Positions 27,243-35,733 of a stretch of DNA of 64,000 nt are shown one piece after another. The notes under the pieces were generated by a model. That model had not been told where the DNA came from. It saw only the letters and a program-made list of their open reading frames with translations, and searched no databases. A program made the position numbers and the translations under genes. This DNA is from Rs1 sp036960485. Lineage in GTDB: Bacteria > Pseudomonadota > Gammaproteobacteria > Pseudomonadales > Balneatricaceae. Each line of letters opens with the position of its first letter. The stretch's first letter is position 1. The stretch covers positions 62,001-126,000 of the forward strand of contig JBALXS010000001.1 of assembly GCA_036960485.1 (NCBI GenBank). The letters are read 5' to 3'.

Positions 27243-27319
27243 TGGTGCCTCTTGTAAGACTCGAACTTACGACAGACCGATTATGAGTCGGGCACTCTAA
27301 CCAACTGAGTTAAAGAGGC
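27243..27319 (-). tRNA. tRNA with CAT anticodon (Ile2 lysidine type, or elongator Met)
   Basis: Read on the minus strand, the 77-base gene folds fully: acceptor GCCTCTT/AAGAGGC, discriminator A, encoded CCA, D-arm ACTC/GAGT, anticodon loop CTCATAA, and T-arm GTAAG-TTCGAGT-CTTAC. The CAT anticodon is read by tRNA-Met or, after lysidine modification, by tRNA-Ile2. The anticodon stem CGA...TCG and the place next to rpoD resemble E. coli ileX (Ile2), so I lean to Ile2. Acceptor pairs 4-69 (T-A) and 5-68 (C-G) are mixed between the two types. Confidence 0.9.
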
Positions 27320-27359
27320 ATTGTATTTCTTTGTGTAAAAATATTTTTGAATGTCATAT

Positions 27360-27433
27360 TGGCATTCGAATCCATAAAACTTTCGCCAAACGGATTATGA
27401 ATCCGTTACTCTAACCAATCGAGTTATGGGTGC
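27360..27433 (-). pseudogene. Degraded CAT-anticodon tRNA copy
   Basis: On the minus strand, GCACCCA-TA-ACTC-GATTGGTTA-GAGT and the anticodon arm ACGGA-TTCATAA-TCCGT form a normal 5' half of a tRNA with CAT anticodon, closely matching the intact neighbour in the D-arm. The 3' half is broken. A TTCGAAT T-loop is recognisable, but its stem pairs poorly, there are extra bases before it, and nothing complementary to the GCACCCA acceptor strand follows. It lies 40 bases upstream of the intact tRNA in the direction of transcription. Confidence 0.75.
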
Positions 27434-27528
27434 TTAACTATTAATTGAAATAAATTAAGGCTATCTCAATAATTTATAACGACTTACTGTCAAATATTTA
27501 TACTTTGAAAGCTGTCTTAATCAAGAGA

Positions 27529-27560
27529 GCGCCATCATACATAGCAATGAGTGATGGCGC
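27529..27560 (-). terminator. Terminator hairpin after rpoD
   Basis: Arms 27529-27537 and 27552-27560 (GCGCCATCA / TGATGGCGC) pair perfectly over 9 GC-rich bases, 24 bases beyond the rpoD stop, with a short inner CAT/ATG pairing in the loop. On the minus strand it is followed by TCTCTTG, only partly T-rich. Confidence 0.6.
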
Positions 27561-27584
27561 AATAGAGAATTTAACTTTTTTTAA

Positions 27585-29414
27585 TTACTCGTCTAAAAAG
27601 CTGCGTAAGTGGTCAGAGCGGCTAGGATGGCGCAGTTTTCTTAAAGCTTTAGCTTCAATTTGGCGAATACGTTCGCGTGTAACATCAAACTGCTTACCTA
27701 CTTCTTCTAAAGTATGGTCGGTATTCATATCGATACCAAAGCGCATTCTAAGTACTTTTGCTTCTCTTGCGGTCAAGCCCGCTAGCACTTCTTTAGTTGC
27801 TTCGCATAGGCCTTCGCCCGTAGCTGAGTCGACTGGAGAAGAATGATTAACATCTTCAATGAAATCGCCTAGGCTAGAGTCTTCGTCATCGCCGATAGGG
27901 GTTTCCATTGAAATTGGCTCTTTGGCTATTTTGAGTACCTTACGGATTTTATCTTCAGGTATTTCCATTCTCTCGGAGAGCTCTTCTGGCGTTGGCTCTC
28001 TGCCCATTTCCTGTAGCATCTGTCTTGAAATACGATTAAGTTTGTTAATCGTTTCAATCATATGTACAGGAATACGAATGGTACGCGCTTGGTCAGCGAT
28101 TGAGCGAGTAATTGCTTGTCGAATCCACCAAGTGGCATAAGTAGAAAACTTATATCCTCTTCTGTATTCAAATTTGTCAACCGCCTTCATTAAGCCAATG
28201 TTACCTTCTTGTATAAGATCTAAGAACTGTAACCCGCGATTGGTGTATTTCTTTGCGATCGAAATAACTAATCGTAAATTAGCTTCAACCATTTCCTTCT
28301 TGGCTCTACGAGCTCTTGCTTCACCGATAGACATGCGTCTATTTATTTCTTTAAGTTCGGATAGCTCAATACCAGTTTCTTGTTGAAGCTGTTTTAAGCG
28401 GCGCTGTGCTCGTTGCAAATCAGGCAAGTGGGTTGCAAGTGCTTGCGAATGCTCGGTGTTTTTATCTATCAAGCTTTGGAACCAATCTTGATTAGTTTCA
28501 TTGCCTGGGAATGTTTTAATAAATTCTTTGCGTGATATTTTGCAGCGCTGCGTGCAAATACGCATAATGTTACGTTCTTGAGTACGAATTCTGCCAATAT
28601 ACTCTCTAACTCTGCTAACTAATCTTTCGTAAAAACGAGGCGAAAGTTTAACGGGAGAGAAAACCAGACTTAGCTCTATTTGTGCTTTTTCAGCTTGTAA
28701 GCTTTGGTTGCCATGCTTTTCAACGGCATTATAGTATTCATCTAAGCGAAGCTGTATGTTGCCAAAGCGAATTTTGGCTTCCTCAGGATCAGGTCCGCGT
28801 TCTTTTTCGTCTTCATCATCATCGTCGCTATTATCATCGCCTTCTTTGTTTTCCACGACAATTTTCGGTTCGACTATAACTGGTGCAACAGGATCTGGGC
28901 TATCTGGGTCTATATAGCCACTGAAGATATCGCTGAGTCGTCCTTCATCTTCGGTAATTCTATGATAGGCTTCAAGAATGATTTCAACAGAGCTTGGAAA
29001 AGCAGAAAGTGCCGACATTACTTCACGAATGCCTTCTTCAATTCTTTTGGCGATGACTATTTCGCCTTCGCGAGATAGAAGTTCCACAGTCCCCATCTCG
29101 CGCATATACATACGTACTGGGTCAGTAGTTCTTCCTGCGTCAGATTCGACAGCCGCAAGCGCGGCAACGTCATCGTCGTCGGCATCTTGTGAAGAATCGC
29201 CTTCTTTCATGAGCAATGTTTCAGCGTCAGGTGCAACTTCTGATACGGTAATGCCCATATCATTGATCATTCGAATGATATCTTCGACCTGTTCAGGATC
29301 TGCGATATCTTCTGGCAAATGATCATTGACTTCGGAGTAAGTTAAATAGCCTTGTTCCTTGCCTTTAGCGATTAATTCCTTAAGACGAGATTGCTGCTGC
29401 GAAGTATCTGACAT
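27585..29414 (-). CDS. rpoD: RNA polymerase primary sigma factor RpoD (sigma-70)
   Basis: Housekeeping sigma factor. From the ATG at 29414 (AGGG upstream) it is 609 residues; an in-frame extension to 29459 is not family-like. Region 1.1 is followed by region 1.2 (RTTDPVRMYMREMGTVELLS), a long acidic non-conserved region (GDDNSDDDDEDEKE), region 2 (FSTYATWWIRQAITRSIADQ), region 3, and region 4.2 (VTRERIRQIEAKALRKLRH). It follows dnaG as in the rpsU-dnaG-rpoD operon but with 468 bases between, so it probably also has its own promoter. Confidence 0.97.
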   Translation of the reverse strand: MSDTSQQQSRLKELIAKGKEQGYLTYSEVNDHLPEDIADPEQVEDIIRMINDMGITVSEVAPDAETLLMKEGDSSQDADDDDVAALAAVESDAGRTTDPVRMYMREMGTVELLSREGEIVIAKRIEEGIREVMSALSAFPSSVEIILEAYHRITEDEGRLSDIFSGYIDPDSPDPVAPVIVEPKIVVENKEGDDNSDDDDEDEKERGPDPEEAKIRFGNIQLRLDEYYNAVEKHGNQSLQAEKAQIELSLVFSPVKLSPRFYERLVSRVREYIGRIRTQERNIMRICTQRCKISRKEFIKTFPGNETNQDWFQSLIDKNTEHSQALATHLPDLQRAQRRLKQLQQETGIELSELKEINRRMSIGEARARRAKKEMVEANLRLVISIAKKYTNRGLQFLDLIQEGNIGLMKAVDKFEYRRGYKFSTYATWWIRQAITRSIADQARTIRIPVHMIETINKLNRISRQMLQEMGREPTPEELSERMEIPEDKIRKVLKIAKEPISMETPIGDDEDSSLGDFIEDVNHSSPVDSATGEGLCEATKEVLAGLTAREAKVLRMRFGIDMNTDHTLEEVGKQFDVTRERIRQIEAKALRKLRHPSRSDHLRSFLDE

Positions 29415-29882
29415 AATAGCCCTGCGATCCATAAAACGATTAGAAAAATTAGCGCGCAATTATAACGCTGCGTAGTAAACATTACTAGTGATAAGTGTCT
29501 AGTCTAGTTACTGTTATATGCTCTATTTAATATATGTTCTTAATAATTTATAAATATTACTAAACTAAGTCATAAAAGACGAGTATTGAGTGATTATGTA
29601 TTTGTGATGAGTCTTTTCTGGTTAGTAGATAAAAGTAGCCTGTTCGAATAAATAAGGAAATCTAGATTACTTGCATATTGAGCAAACAAGTATTTTTTCG
29701 ATAAATATCGTTCATAATTATTAAACATAGTTCTTATATAGGTTTTATAACTGGTTTTTCAAGGTGTACTGAGTTTTCTTTGTTGTTTTTTATGCTTTAT
29801 ATGGAGTGACTTTAGCTGAGTTTGATTGTATTTTGAACAGTGCATTAGGTGAGCTGTTAAGTGACTCTATTAGTGAGTTGAT
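29415..29882 (-). other. Non-coding gap between dnaG and rpoD
   Basis: No gene is visible. On the minus strand a perfect TATAAT (plus-strand ATTATA at 29459-29464) lies 45 bases before the rpoD ATG and could be the -10 box of a separate rpoD promoter; no good -35 box is found at 16-18 bases. Confidence 0.4.
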
Positions 29883-31769
29883 TTAAATTTTGTGGTTAGT
29901 GTGTTTTTTATGTTGAGCTGCAATCTCATCTAAATATTGCTTGGCTTGTTGTTTTACAGAGTTGCTGAGATTGCTTTTTAAAGACGATTGTTGATTTTTT
30001 ATGTTTCGATATGCAAGGTCTCCCTTTCTTTCTTTGAGCTTTTCCCAGCTGTCTAGAAAAAGCTGTTGGAAGTTCTCGTCGGGGCAGGGGTTTAATCTAG
30101 ATATTTCGCTTATGACTAGTAGCTTGCTTGAGTATTGTGGAGTGTCTTGCCAGTCGATAAGCATCTGGCCAATACTTGCGTTAGGGTATTTGGTCCAATA
30201 ATCTACCAGCATTGCTAATATATCGGCATTATCTTCTTCTATTAGGCCTAAGTCAGGTATAGCGGAAACTTGCGAGATTAAATTGGGGTTGTGTAATAGT
30301 AGTGAGATAGTTCTGTTTACAAGTGATATTTGCGCGGTTCTTCTTTGATTGCGAGAGAAGGTTGGTTTGAGGTTGAAATTTGGGCGTTGCTTAAATGATT
30401 TTTTTTGAATTGCATATTCTGTTGGGTGTGAGTATTCAGAAGAGTAGTTGTTATCTTGTTGAAAGTTATCATGTAAGTGGTTGCTGCTGGTCAGCTGGTT
30501 TATAGATAGCCCAGTTAGTTCGCTGATTCGATCTCTCATCATTTGCTGTAAAAGGCTTGGTTGCATATGTTGAATGAGAGGCAGTGCTTGGCTGCTAAAC
30601 AGTGCTCTGCCGTCAATTGAATCCATATCTATGTTATCTGAAAGAGAGCTGAAAAAGTATTCAGACATGGGAGTGGCGTTTTTAATTAATTCTTCAAAGT
30701 GCTCCTTCCCTTTTTGTCTAACGAGAGTGTCTGGGTCTTCTCCGTCTGGCAGAAATAGAAACTTCGCTTGTTGTCCGTCTTTTATAACGGGCATTAGTGT
30801 TTCAAGTGCTCTTTTAGCTGCTTTCAAGCCAGCGTTGTCACCGTCAAAACAAAAAATGATCTCAGGTACTATCTTGTATAGTCTTTCGATATGGTGAAGG
30901 CTGGTAGCGGTGCCCAAAGTAGCTACGCTATAGTTAATGTTATATTGGGCTAGGCTCACAACATCCATGTAGCCTTCCACAATGATGACTTTCTCCAGTT
31001 TTCTGTTGGCTTTTCTTGCCTCGTACAGTCCGTAAAGTTCTCTGCCCTTTTGGAAGGTGTCTGTTTCAGGGGAGTTTAAATATTTTGGCTTCCCATCGCC
31101 TAAGATGCGCCCTCCAAATGCAATGACACGTCCGCGCATATCTCGGATGGGAAACATTATACGCTCACGAAACCTGTCATATAAGCTGTCTTTTTGTTCG
31201 TGCCTGATGAGCATGCCACTACGTTCTAGATGCGAGACATCCGTGTCCGTAAAACCTACACCTTTGATTAAATTGTCCCACCCAGCAGGAGCGAAGCCTA
31301 TGCCAAATTGTTTGGCTATATTGCCATCTAGCCCTCTGCTTTGAAGGTAATTAATAGCGGTTTGTTTAGAGGGGTTGTTTTTTAGCTGAGCTTGATAAAA
31401 AGCGGCCGTCAAATCTAGGATTTTGAACTGAGCTTGGTATAAGTGTTCGTTGTTTCTTTGGTTTGAAGTGTCTTTAGGGATTTCGATTCCAGCTCTTTTA
31501 GCTAGGTCTTCAACGGCTTGTGGAAATGGCAAGTTTTCGTATTCGGTGATGAAAGTTATCGCATTGCCACCTGCGCCACAGCCAAAGCAGTAGTAAAATT
31601 GCTTATCGGGGTTTACAGAAAAAGAAGGGGATTTCTCTTTGTGGAAAGGACAGAGGCCGCTATAGTTTTTACCGGCTTTTTTTAAATTAACGCTGCTGTC
31701 AATGATGTCAACAATATCGGTTCTGGCCAGTAAGTCATCTATGAATGATTGTGGGATTTTGTTGGCCAT
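29883..31769 (-). CDS. dnaG: DNA primase DnaG
   Basis: Makes RNA primers for replication. It is 628 residues. The N-terminal CHC2 zinc finger uses C40, H43, C61 and C64. The TOPRIM catalytic core has VIIVEGYMDVVSLAQY and the metal-binding CFDGDNAGLKAAKRAL. The C-terminal DnaB-binding helicase-interaction domain is present and less conserved. It sits between rpsU and rpoD, the classical macromolecular synthesis order, but a 785-base stretch with a dead yqeY separates it from rpsU. Confidence 0.96.
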   Translation of the reverse strand: MANKIPQSFIDDLLARTDIVDIIDSSVNLKKAGKNYSGLCPFHKEKSPSFSVNPDKQFYYCFGCGAGGNAITFITEYENLPFPQAVEDLAKRAGIEIPKDTSNQRNNEHLYQAQFKILDLTAAFYQAQLKNNPSKQTAINYLQSRGLDGNIAKQFGIGFAPAGWDNLIKGVGFTDTDVSHLERSGMLIRHEQKDSLYDRFRERIMFPIRDMRGRVIAFGGRILGDGKPKYLNSPETDTFQKGRELYGLYEARKANRKLEKVIIVEGYMDVVSLAQYNINYSVATLGTATSLHHIERLYKIVPEIIFCFDGDNAGLKAAKRALETLMPVIKDGQQAKFLFLPDGEDPDTLVRQKGKEHFEELIKNATPMSEYFFSSLSDNIDMDSIDGRALFSSQALPLIQHMQPSLLQQMMRDRISELTGLSINQLTSSNHLHDNFQQDNNYSSEYSHPTEYAIQKKSFKQRPNFNLKPTFSRNQRRTAQISLVNRTISLLLHNPNLISQVSAIPDLGLIEEDNADILAMLVDYWTKYPNASIGQMLIDWQDTPQYSSKLLVISEISRLNPCPDENFQQLFLDSWEKLKERKGDLAYRNIKNQQSSLKSNLSNSVKQQAKQYLDEIAAQHKKHTNHKI

Positions 31770-31929
31770 TTATTTCTCGTGTGTAAAGCTGTAAAGGATT
31801 GGGTAAAGCATTTTATAATAAACAAAAGACTATTTTAGCATGAGATGGAGGAAACTCACGAAAAATGTGAAACCGATGTTTGGCTATCGCATTTGTGTTG
31901 GTATGCAATTGAAGTGCAGTTGAAATATA

Positions 31930-32300
31930 GAGAGTTTTACGTGAGAGAGTTTTTAGGTTTTGTTTGATAAGTTTGGATGCAAAAGCCATATGAGCGCGAC
32001 CTTGTGGTTGCGGCTTCGCAAGTGCCATCAGATTTCCCATGTCCATCATGCTAGATGTCTATCTTTGGGTGATAGCCTTGTTGATTATGGCTGATATTTC
32101 ATTATCGGTAAGCGGTGCGGCAAGTGGTTTTAATCACCTCCTGTTCTTGCTGCTCAGTGTCCGCCAGATCAGTGCGGTTCGCTTTTAAATATTGCGTGAG
32201 TTAATCTTTGCGCTATAAAGCTATTTTTCTAAAACGCTGATTACTCATGTATCATCCAGCTCTATACGCAATCAGTTATGATGCGTTTAAATTTCACCTA
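31930..32300 (-). pseudogene. yqeY: Decayed yqeY (GatB/YqeY domain) pseudogene
   Basis: Reading the minus strand toward lower coordinates in shifting frames recovers YqeY in order: RIELDD (about 32266-32249), a stop, then RKD-stop-LTQYLKANRTDLADTEQQ (about 32200-32130), a frameshift, LAAPLTDNEISAIINKAI, another stop, and finally MDMGNLMALAKPQPQGRAHM and SKLIKQN (to about 31945). These match the family pattern RIELDD, RxDSxxQYxxAGRxDLAD, LPxPLxxxEI, and MGxVMxxLKPxxxGRADM. At least three stops and one frameshift break it. Its place between rpsU and dnaG is where intact yqeY lies in pseudomonads. The 5' third is too decayed to trace securely. Confidence 0.85.
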
Positions 32301-32539
32301 AACTTTACCGATAATGATCCATAATAGGTTTTGCCCGTATGGTATTTTCGTGTCAGCTTTATACATTACTGTATGGAGGTGTAATTTGACCTATCGCCGG
32401 TGTAGCTAAGTGCATGATACTTCGCGATCTTTCATTTCAGTGATTTTCTAAAATGGAAGATGTTATTAATCAATATAAAACACTAATTAAATAAACATTG
32501 GTCTAATAATGAATATTGGTGTTTTGAGTGATGATTAAA

Positions 32540-32755
32540 TTAGTATAAACGAACTCTGCGAGAGATTTCACGTGATACTTTCTTTGCATGACGTTTTACG
32601 GCAGCAGCTGCTTGGCGCTTACGAACTGATGTAGGCTTTTCGTAAAATTCACGACGACGTACTTCAGCTAAAACACCAGCTTTTTCACATGAACGCTTAA
32701 AACGACGTAATGCGACGTCAAACGGCTCGTTATCTTTTACTCTTACTGCAGGCAT
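32540..32755 (-). CDS. rpsU: 30S ribosomal protein S21
   Basis: A small, basic 30S protein needed for translation initiation. The start is the ATG at 32755 with GAGGT upstream, giving 71 residues (MPAVRVKDNEPFDVALRRFK, ending RREISRRVRLY-like as SREISRRVRLY), the same length as E. coli S21. An in-frame extension to 32770 is discounted. It heads the rpsU-(yqeY)-dnaG-rpoD group and is divergent from tsaD. Confidence 0.97.
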   Translation of the reverse strand: MPAVRVKDNEPFDVALRRFKRSCEKAGVLAEVRRREFYEKPTSVRKRQAAAAVKRHAKKVSREISRRVRLY

Positions 32756-33179
32756 ATTATTAAACCTCAATTAAATTAATGGGATTCAACCTTTTTTTCG
32801 ATAGATAGTTTTAATAGTACAAGTTTGAACTTAGTTGCTAAACCTACTATTAAAGCAAGCACCAGAAGTGCTCGAAAAAGATTGAGCGCGTATTCTACAG
32901 CGATAGTATTTGTATGTCAAAATACAAAGAATTAATTGTTGGTGTATTTCGCTGAATTGATTGATTTAGTTTAGTTTAGTTGACCTGCACAATCATTAAG
33001 AATTAGAACCTGTTGCTGTGCGCTGAATTCATGGGATTTTGCGCATTTGTAGTTTCTTGATCTCGAATTTATGTATAGGTAAATCCTACAGCGTTTTTTA
33101 GTTTATCTAATAGTGAAACTATCCAGTTTATAGTGGATAATATGGCGCAATTTCGATTAATTGCTATTGGGTAAATGTT
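32756..33179 (+). other. Divergent promoter region between rpsU and tsaD
   Basis: These 424 bases contain no gene. They must hold the promoters of the minus-strand rpsU group and plus-strand tsaD. I could not place either with confidence, and no long inverted repeat was noticed. Confidence 0.35.
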
Positions 33180-34205
33180 ATGCGAGTACTAGGTGTTGAG
33201 ACTTCTTGTGATGAAACAGGTGTTGCTGTTTACGATACTGATCAAGGGCTTCTTGGGGATGCCTTGTATTCTCAAGTTGCAATGCACGCCGAATACGGTG
33301 GAGTAGTACCTGAGCTGGCTTCTAGAGATCATATTAAAAGACTGATTCCTTTAATTCGTCAAGTGTTAAAGGAGTCGGACACGCAGCAACAGCAGATTGA
33401 TGCGATCGCTTTTACCGCAGGACCAGGCTTAATTGGTGCACTTATGGTGGGGGCTGCGACTGCAAGAGCAATTGCTTTTGCTTGGGGTGTTCCTGCAATT
33501 GGTGTGCATCATATGGAAGGGCATTTACTAGCGCCTATGTTAGAGGATGTATCACCTGAGTTTCCTTTTGTTGCTCTTTTAGTTAGTGGTGGGCATACCC
33601 AATTAGTTGAAGTTAAAGGAATAGGTCAATATCAGCTATTAGGTGAATCATTAGATGATGCTGCGGGTGAAGCCTTTGATAAAGCGGCGAAAATGCTAGG
33701 GCTTGATTACCCCGGCGGGCCGTTGATAGCTAAGCTTGCATTAAGTGCCGATAGGCAGCGTTTTCGGTTCCCAAGGCCTATGACAGATAGGCCTGGAATG
33801 GATATGAGCTTTTCAGGTTTAAAAACCTTTACCTTAAATACAGTGAATAAGTTTAAAAACACCGACGGTTTAAACGACCAAACCAAGGCTGATATTGCTG
33901 CAGCTTTTGAAGAGGCTGTTGCTGAAACACTTGCGATAAAATGCAAACGAGCTTTGCAGCATACTAAATTCAAACGTTTAGTTATCGCAGGCGGAGTTAG
34001 TGCTAATGCTAGGCTTAGAGAAAGATTACAAGCAATGGTAGAGAAGGAAAGGGCAGTGTTGTTTTATGCGAGGCCTGAGTTTTGTACAGATAATGGAGCC
34101 ATGATTGCGTTTGCAGGCGCCCAGCGCTTAATGGCAGGCCAAAGTAGCGATCTGACTATTTTAGCGAGACCTCGCTGGCCAATGAATGAATTGCCTGCAC
34201 TTTAA
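33180..34205 (+). CDS. tsaD: tRNA threonylcarbamoyladenosine transferase TsaD
   Basis: Transfers threonylcarbamoyl from TC-AMP to A37 of ANN-decoding tRNAs, with TsaB and TsaE. It is 341 residues. The N-terminus MRVLGVETSCDETGVAVYD is canonical, the iron-binding HxxxH uses H111 and H115, and the ASKHA segments (FVALLVSGGHTQLVEV and LVIAGGVSANARLRERL) are intact. Divergence from rpsU is the common gammaproteobacterial arrangement. Confidence 0.97.
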   Translation: MRVLGVETSCDETGVAVYDTDQGLLGDALYSQVAMHAEYGGVVPELASRDHIKRLIPLIRQVLKESDTQQQQIDAIAFTAGPGLIGALMVGAATARAIAFAWGVPAIGVHHMEGHLLAPMLEDVSPEFPFVALLVSGGHTQLVEVKGIGQYQLLGESLDDAAGEAFDKAAKMLGLDYPGGPLIAKLALSADRQRFRFPRPMTDRPGMDMSFSGLKTFTLNTVNKFKNTDGLNDQTKADIAAAFEEAVAETLAIKCKRALQHTKFKRLVIAGGVSANARLRERLQAMVEKERAVLFYARPEFCTDNGAMIAFAGAQRLMAGQSSDLTILARPRWPMNELPAL

Positions 34206-34329
34206 TTTTGACGCTGCTTTCCTTTAATGCGGCGGGTTGTTCCGTAAAGGCTCTAGTTTTGTGCAAATTACGATTAGTGTTTTGTACAGATAGAGAATAT
34301 AAATAAATTATAATTTGGAAATTGAAAGT

Positions 34330-34695
34330 ATGGATATCGTTTACATTCGTCAACTTAAAATTGAAACTGTTATTGGGATCTTTGATTGGGAGCGTGAAAT
34401 CAAGCAAACTGTTAGTTTAGATGTTGATATGGCTGTTGATATACGCCTAGCTGCGGCAGGTGAGGATATTGACAGTACCGTTAGTTATAAAAGTGTTGCG
34501 GATAGATTGGTGGAGTTCGTGAGCAAAAGTGAGTTCTTGTTAGTTGAAACAATGGCTGAAGAAATAGCTCAATTATTGCGTACTGAATTCTCGTTATCTT
34601 GGGTGCGTTTGCGTGTAGGGAAGCCAACAGCGATCGAAGCTGCTAGCGAAGTAGGTGTCTTGATAGAGCGTGGAGATAGACCAGCTATCGCTTGA
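34330..34695 (+). CDS. folB: Dihydroneopterin aldolase FolB
   Basis: Cleaves dihydroneopterin to 6-hydroxymethyl-dihydropterin and glycolaldehyde in folate synthesis. From ATG 34330 it is 121 residues, family length (MDIVYIRQLKIETVIGIFDW). The substrate-binding stretch DSTVSYKSVADRLVEFV and a catalytic Lys in the C-terminal RVGKPTAIEAA are visible. A TTG at 34315 is an unlikely alternative start. It is followed by a folK homologue, the next step of the pathway. Confidence 0.94.
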   Translation: MDIVYIRQLKIETVIGIFDWEREIKQTVSLDVDMAVDIRLAAAGEDIDSTVSYKSVADRLVEFVSKSEFLLVETMAEEIAQLLRTEFSLSWVRLRVGKPTAIEAASEVGVLIERGDRPAIA

Positions 34696-34750
34696 GCGTT
34701 TTTTATTGGAATGCAAAAGATTGAATTTAATATTGTTACGGGTAAATTGA

Positions 34751-35233
34751 ATGACGCAAGTGTTTGTAGCAATAGGCAGTAACTATAATGGACACACTAA
34801 TATAGTAAAAGCATTGGCAGCTTTAGAGAAAGCATTTGGTAAGCTTGAGGTATCAAGTGTTTACAAAAATTTATCGCTTGAAAATAAAGGGGGCGACTAT
34901 CTTAATTTAGTGGTCGCTTTTACTACTGCTTTGACAGGTAAAGAGCTTATTTCAAATTTAAAGTCTATTGAGAAGCAGCTAGGCAGAACAGTCTTTAGTA
35001 AGCTTGACCAAAAAGTTTGCATCGATTTGGATCTTATTTTGTTTGGTGATTTCAAAGGCAAATTTGGTAATACTAATATCCCCAGTGTTTGTGTCGTTAT
35101 GCATAGTTTTGTTTTAGCGCCATTGGCTGAAATAGCGGCACAGTTAAAAGAGCCGCATAGTGGGGAAACTTATGCTGCTTTATGGGAAAAGTTTGATAAG
35201 AGTAAGCACGTATTAACCAAAGTAAGTTTTTAA
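34751..35233 (+). CDS. folK: FolK-like hydroxymethyldihydropterin pyrophosphokinase, divergent catalytic loop
   Basis: A 160-residue member of the HPPK family, which pyrophosphorylates 6-hydroxymethyl-dihydropterin in folate synthesis. The N-terminus VFVAIGSNYNGHTNIVKAL and the metal-binding DLD in CIDLDLILFGD match. The loop usually written GPRTxDLD reads DQKVCIDLD: the Arg equal to E. coli R92 is absent, with a Lys one position before. Pseudomonads carry a similar second folK copy next to folB, so this may be a paralogue with reduced or different activity, while a standard folK could lie elsewhere. Confidence 0.78.
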   Translation: MTQVFVAIGSNYNGHTNIVKALAALEKAFGKLEVSSVYKNLSLENKGGDYLNLVVAFTTALTGKELISNLKSIEKQLGRTVFSKLDQKVCIDLDLILFGDFKGKFGNTNIPSVCVVMHSFVLAPLAEIAAQLKEPHSGETYAALWEKFDKSKHVLTKVSF

Positions 35234-35327
35234 ACTAAGATTAAGATCATTTCAATACGTGTTTAAAATATAGCATCGAGTTATTTTAACTTAATATAAG
35301 CTTTTCTTTAGTTTAGGTTTATTGTGC

Positions 35328-35651
35328 TTATATGCCTTGATGAATATCATCTGGAAAAAGTGCTTGCCAAGCGCTGAATCCGCCATCAATACTGGCTGTG
35401 TTTGTGTAGCCTTGAGAGTGTATAAATTGAGCTGCGCTTTTGCTGCTGATACCGTGATAGCATAGCACTAAGATATTATGATCTTTGGCTAGTGGTTGCA
35501 GTAGCGCTTGTATGTTATCGTTGTTGAGGTTTTTTGCCTGGCTAGGATGCCCTTGATGGAAGCTGTCTTGATCGCGGATATCTAATAAAATAGCGCCTTG
35601 TGATAATAATTTTTGAGCTTCTTCGCAATTAATGCATTGAAAATCTGACAT
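35328..35651 (-). CDS. glpE: Single-domain rhodanese GlpE (thiosulfate sulfurtransferase)
   Basis: Transfers sulfur from thiosulfate to cyanide or thioredoxin-like acceptors in the cytoplasm. It is 107 residues, one rhodanese domain. Catalytic Cys64 sits in LVLCYHGISSKSAA, the GlpE-type active loop. It is minus strand, convergent with folK and 82 bases beyond apaH, so it may be the last gene of the lptD-apaH run. It is not linked to glycerol genes here. Confidence 0.88.
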   Translation of the reverse strand: MSDFQCINCEEAQKLLSQGAILLDIRDQDSFHQGHPSQAKNLNNDNIQALLQPLAKDHNILVLCYHGISSKSAAQFIHSQGYTNTASIDGGFSAWQALFPDDIHQGI

Positions 35652-35733
35652 TTTTCACCTTATAGATTAAAGAGTTTCTGTAAATTAGTTAATTCTTATG
35701 AGTTAAAAACTAAGCAAAGTTTAGTTTACAAGT

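Noticed and set aside
27505..29322. Several plus-strand reading frames opposite rpoD
   Set aside because: They are antisense shadows of a well-conserved coding sequence, with Ser-rich composition and no start signals.
31813..32049. Minus-strand reading frame of 78 codons between dnaG and rpsU
   Set aside because: It is the tail of the decayed yqeY plus read-through, not a separate gene.
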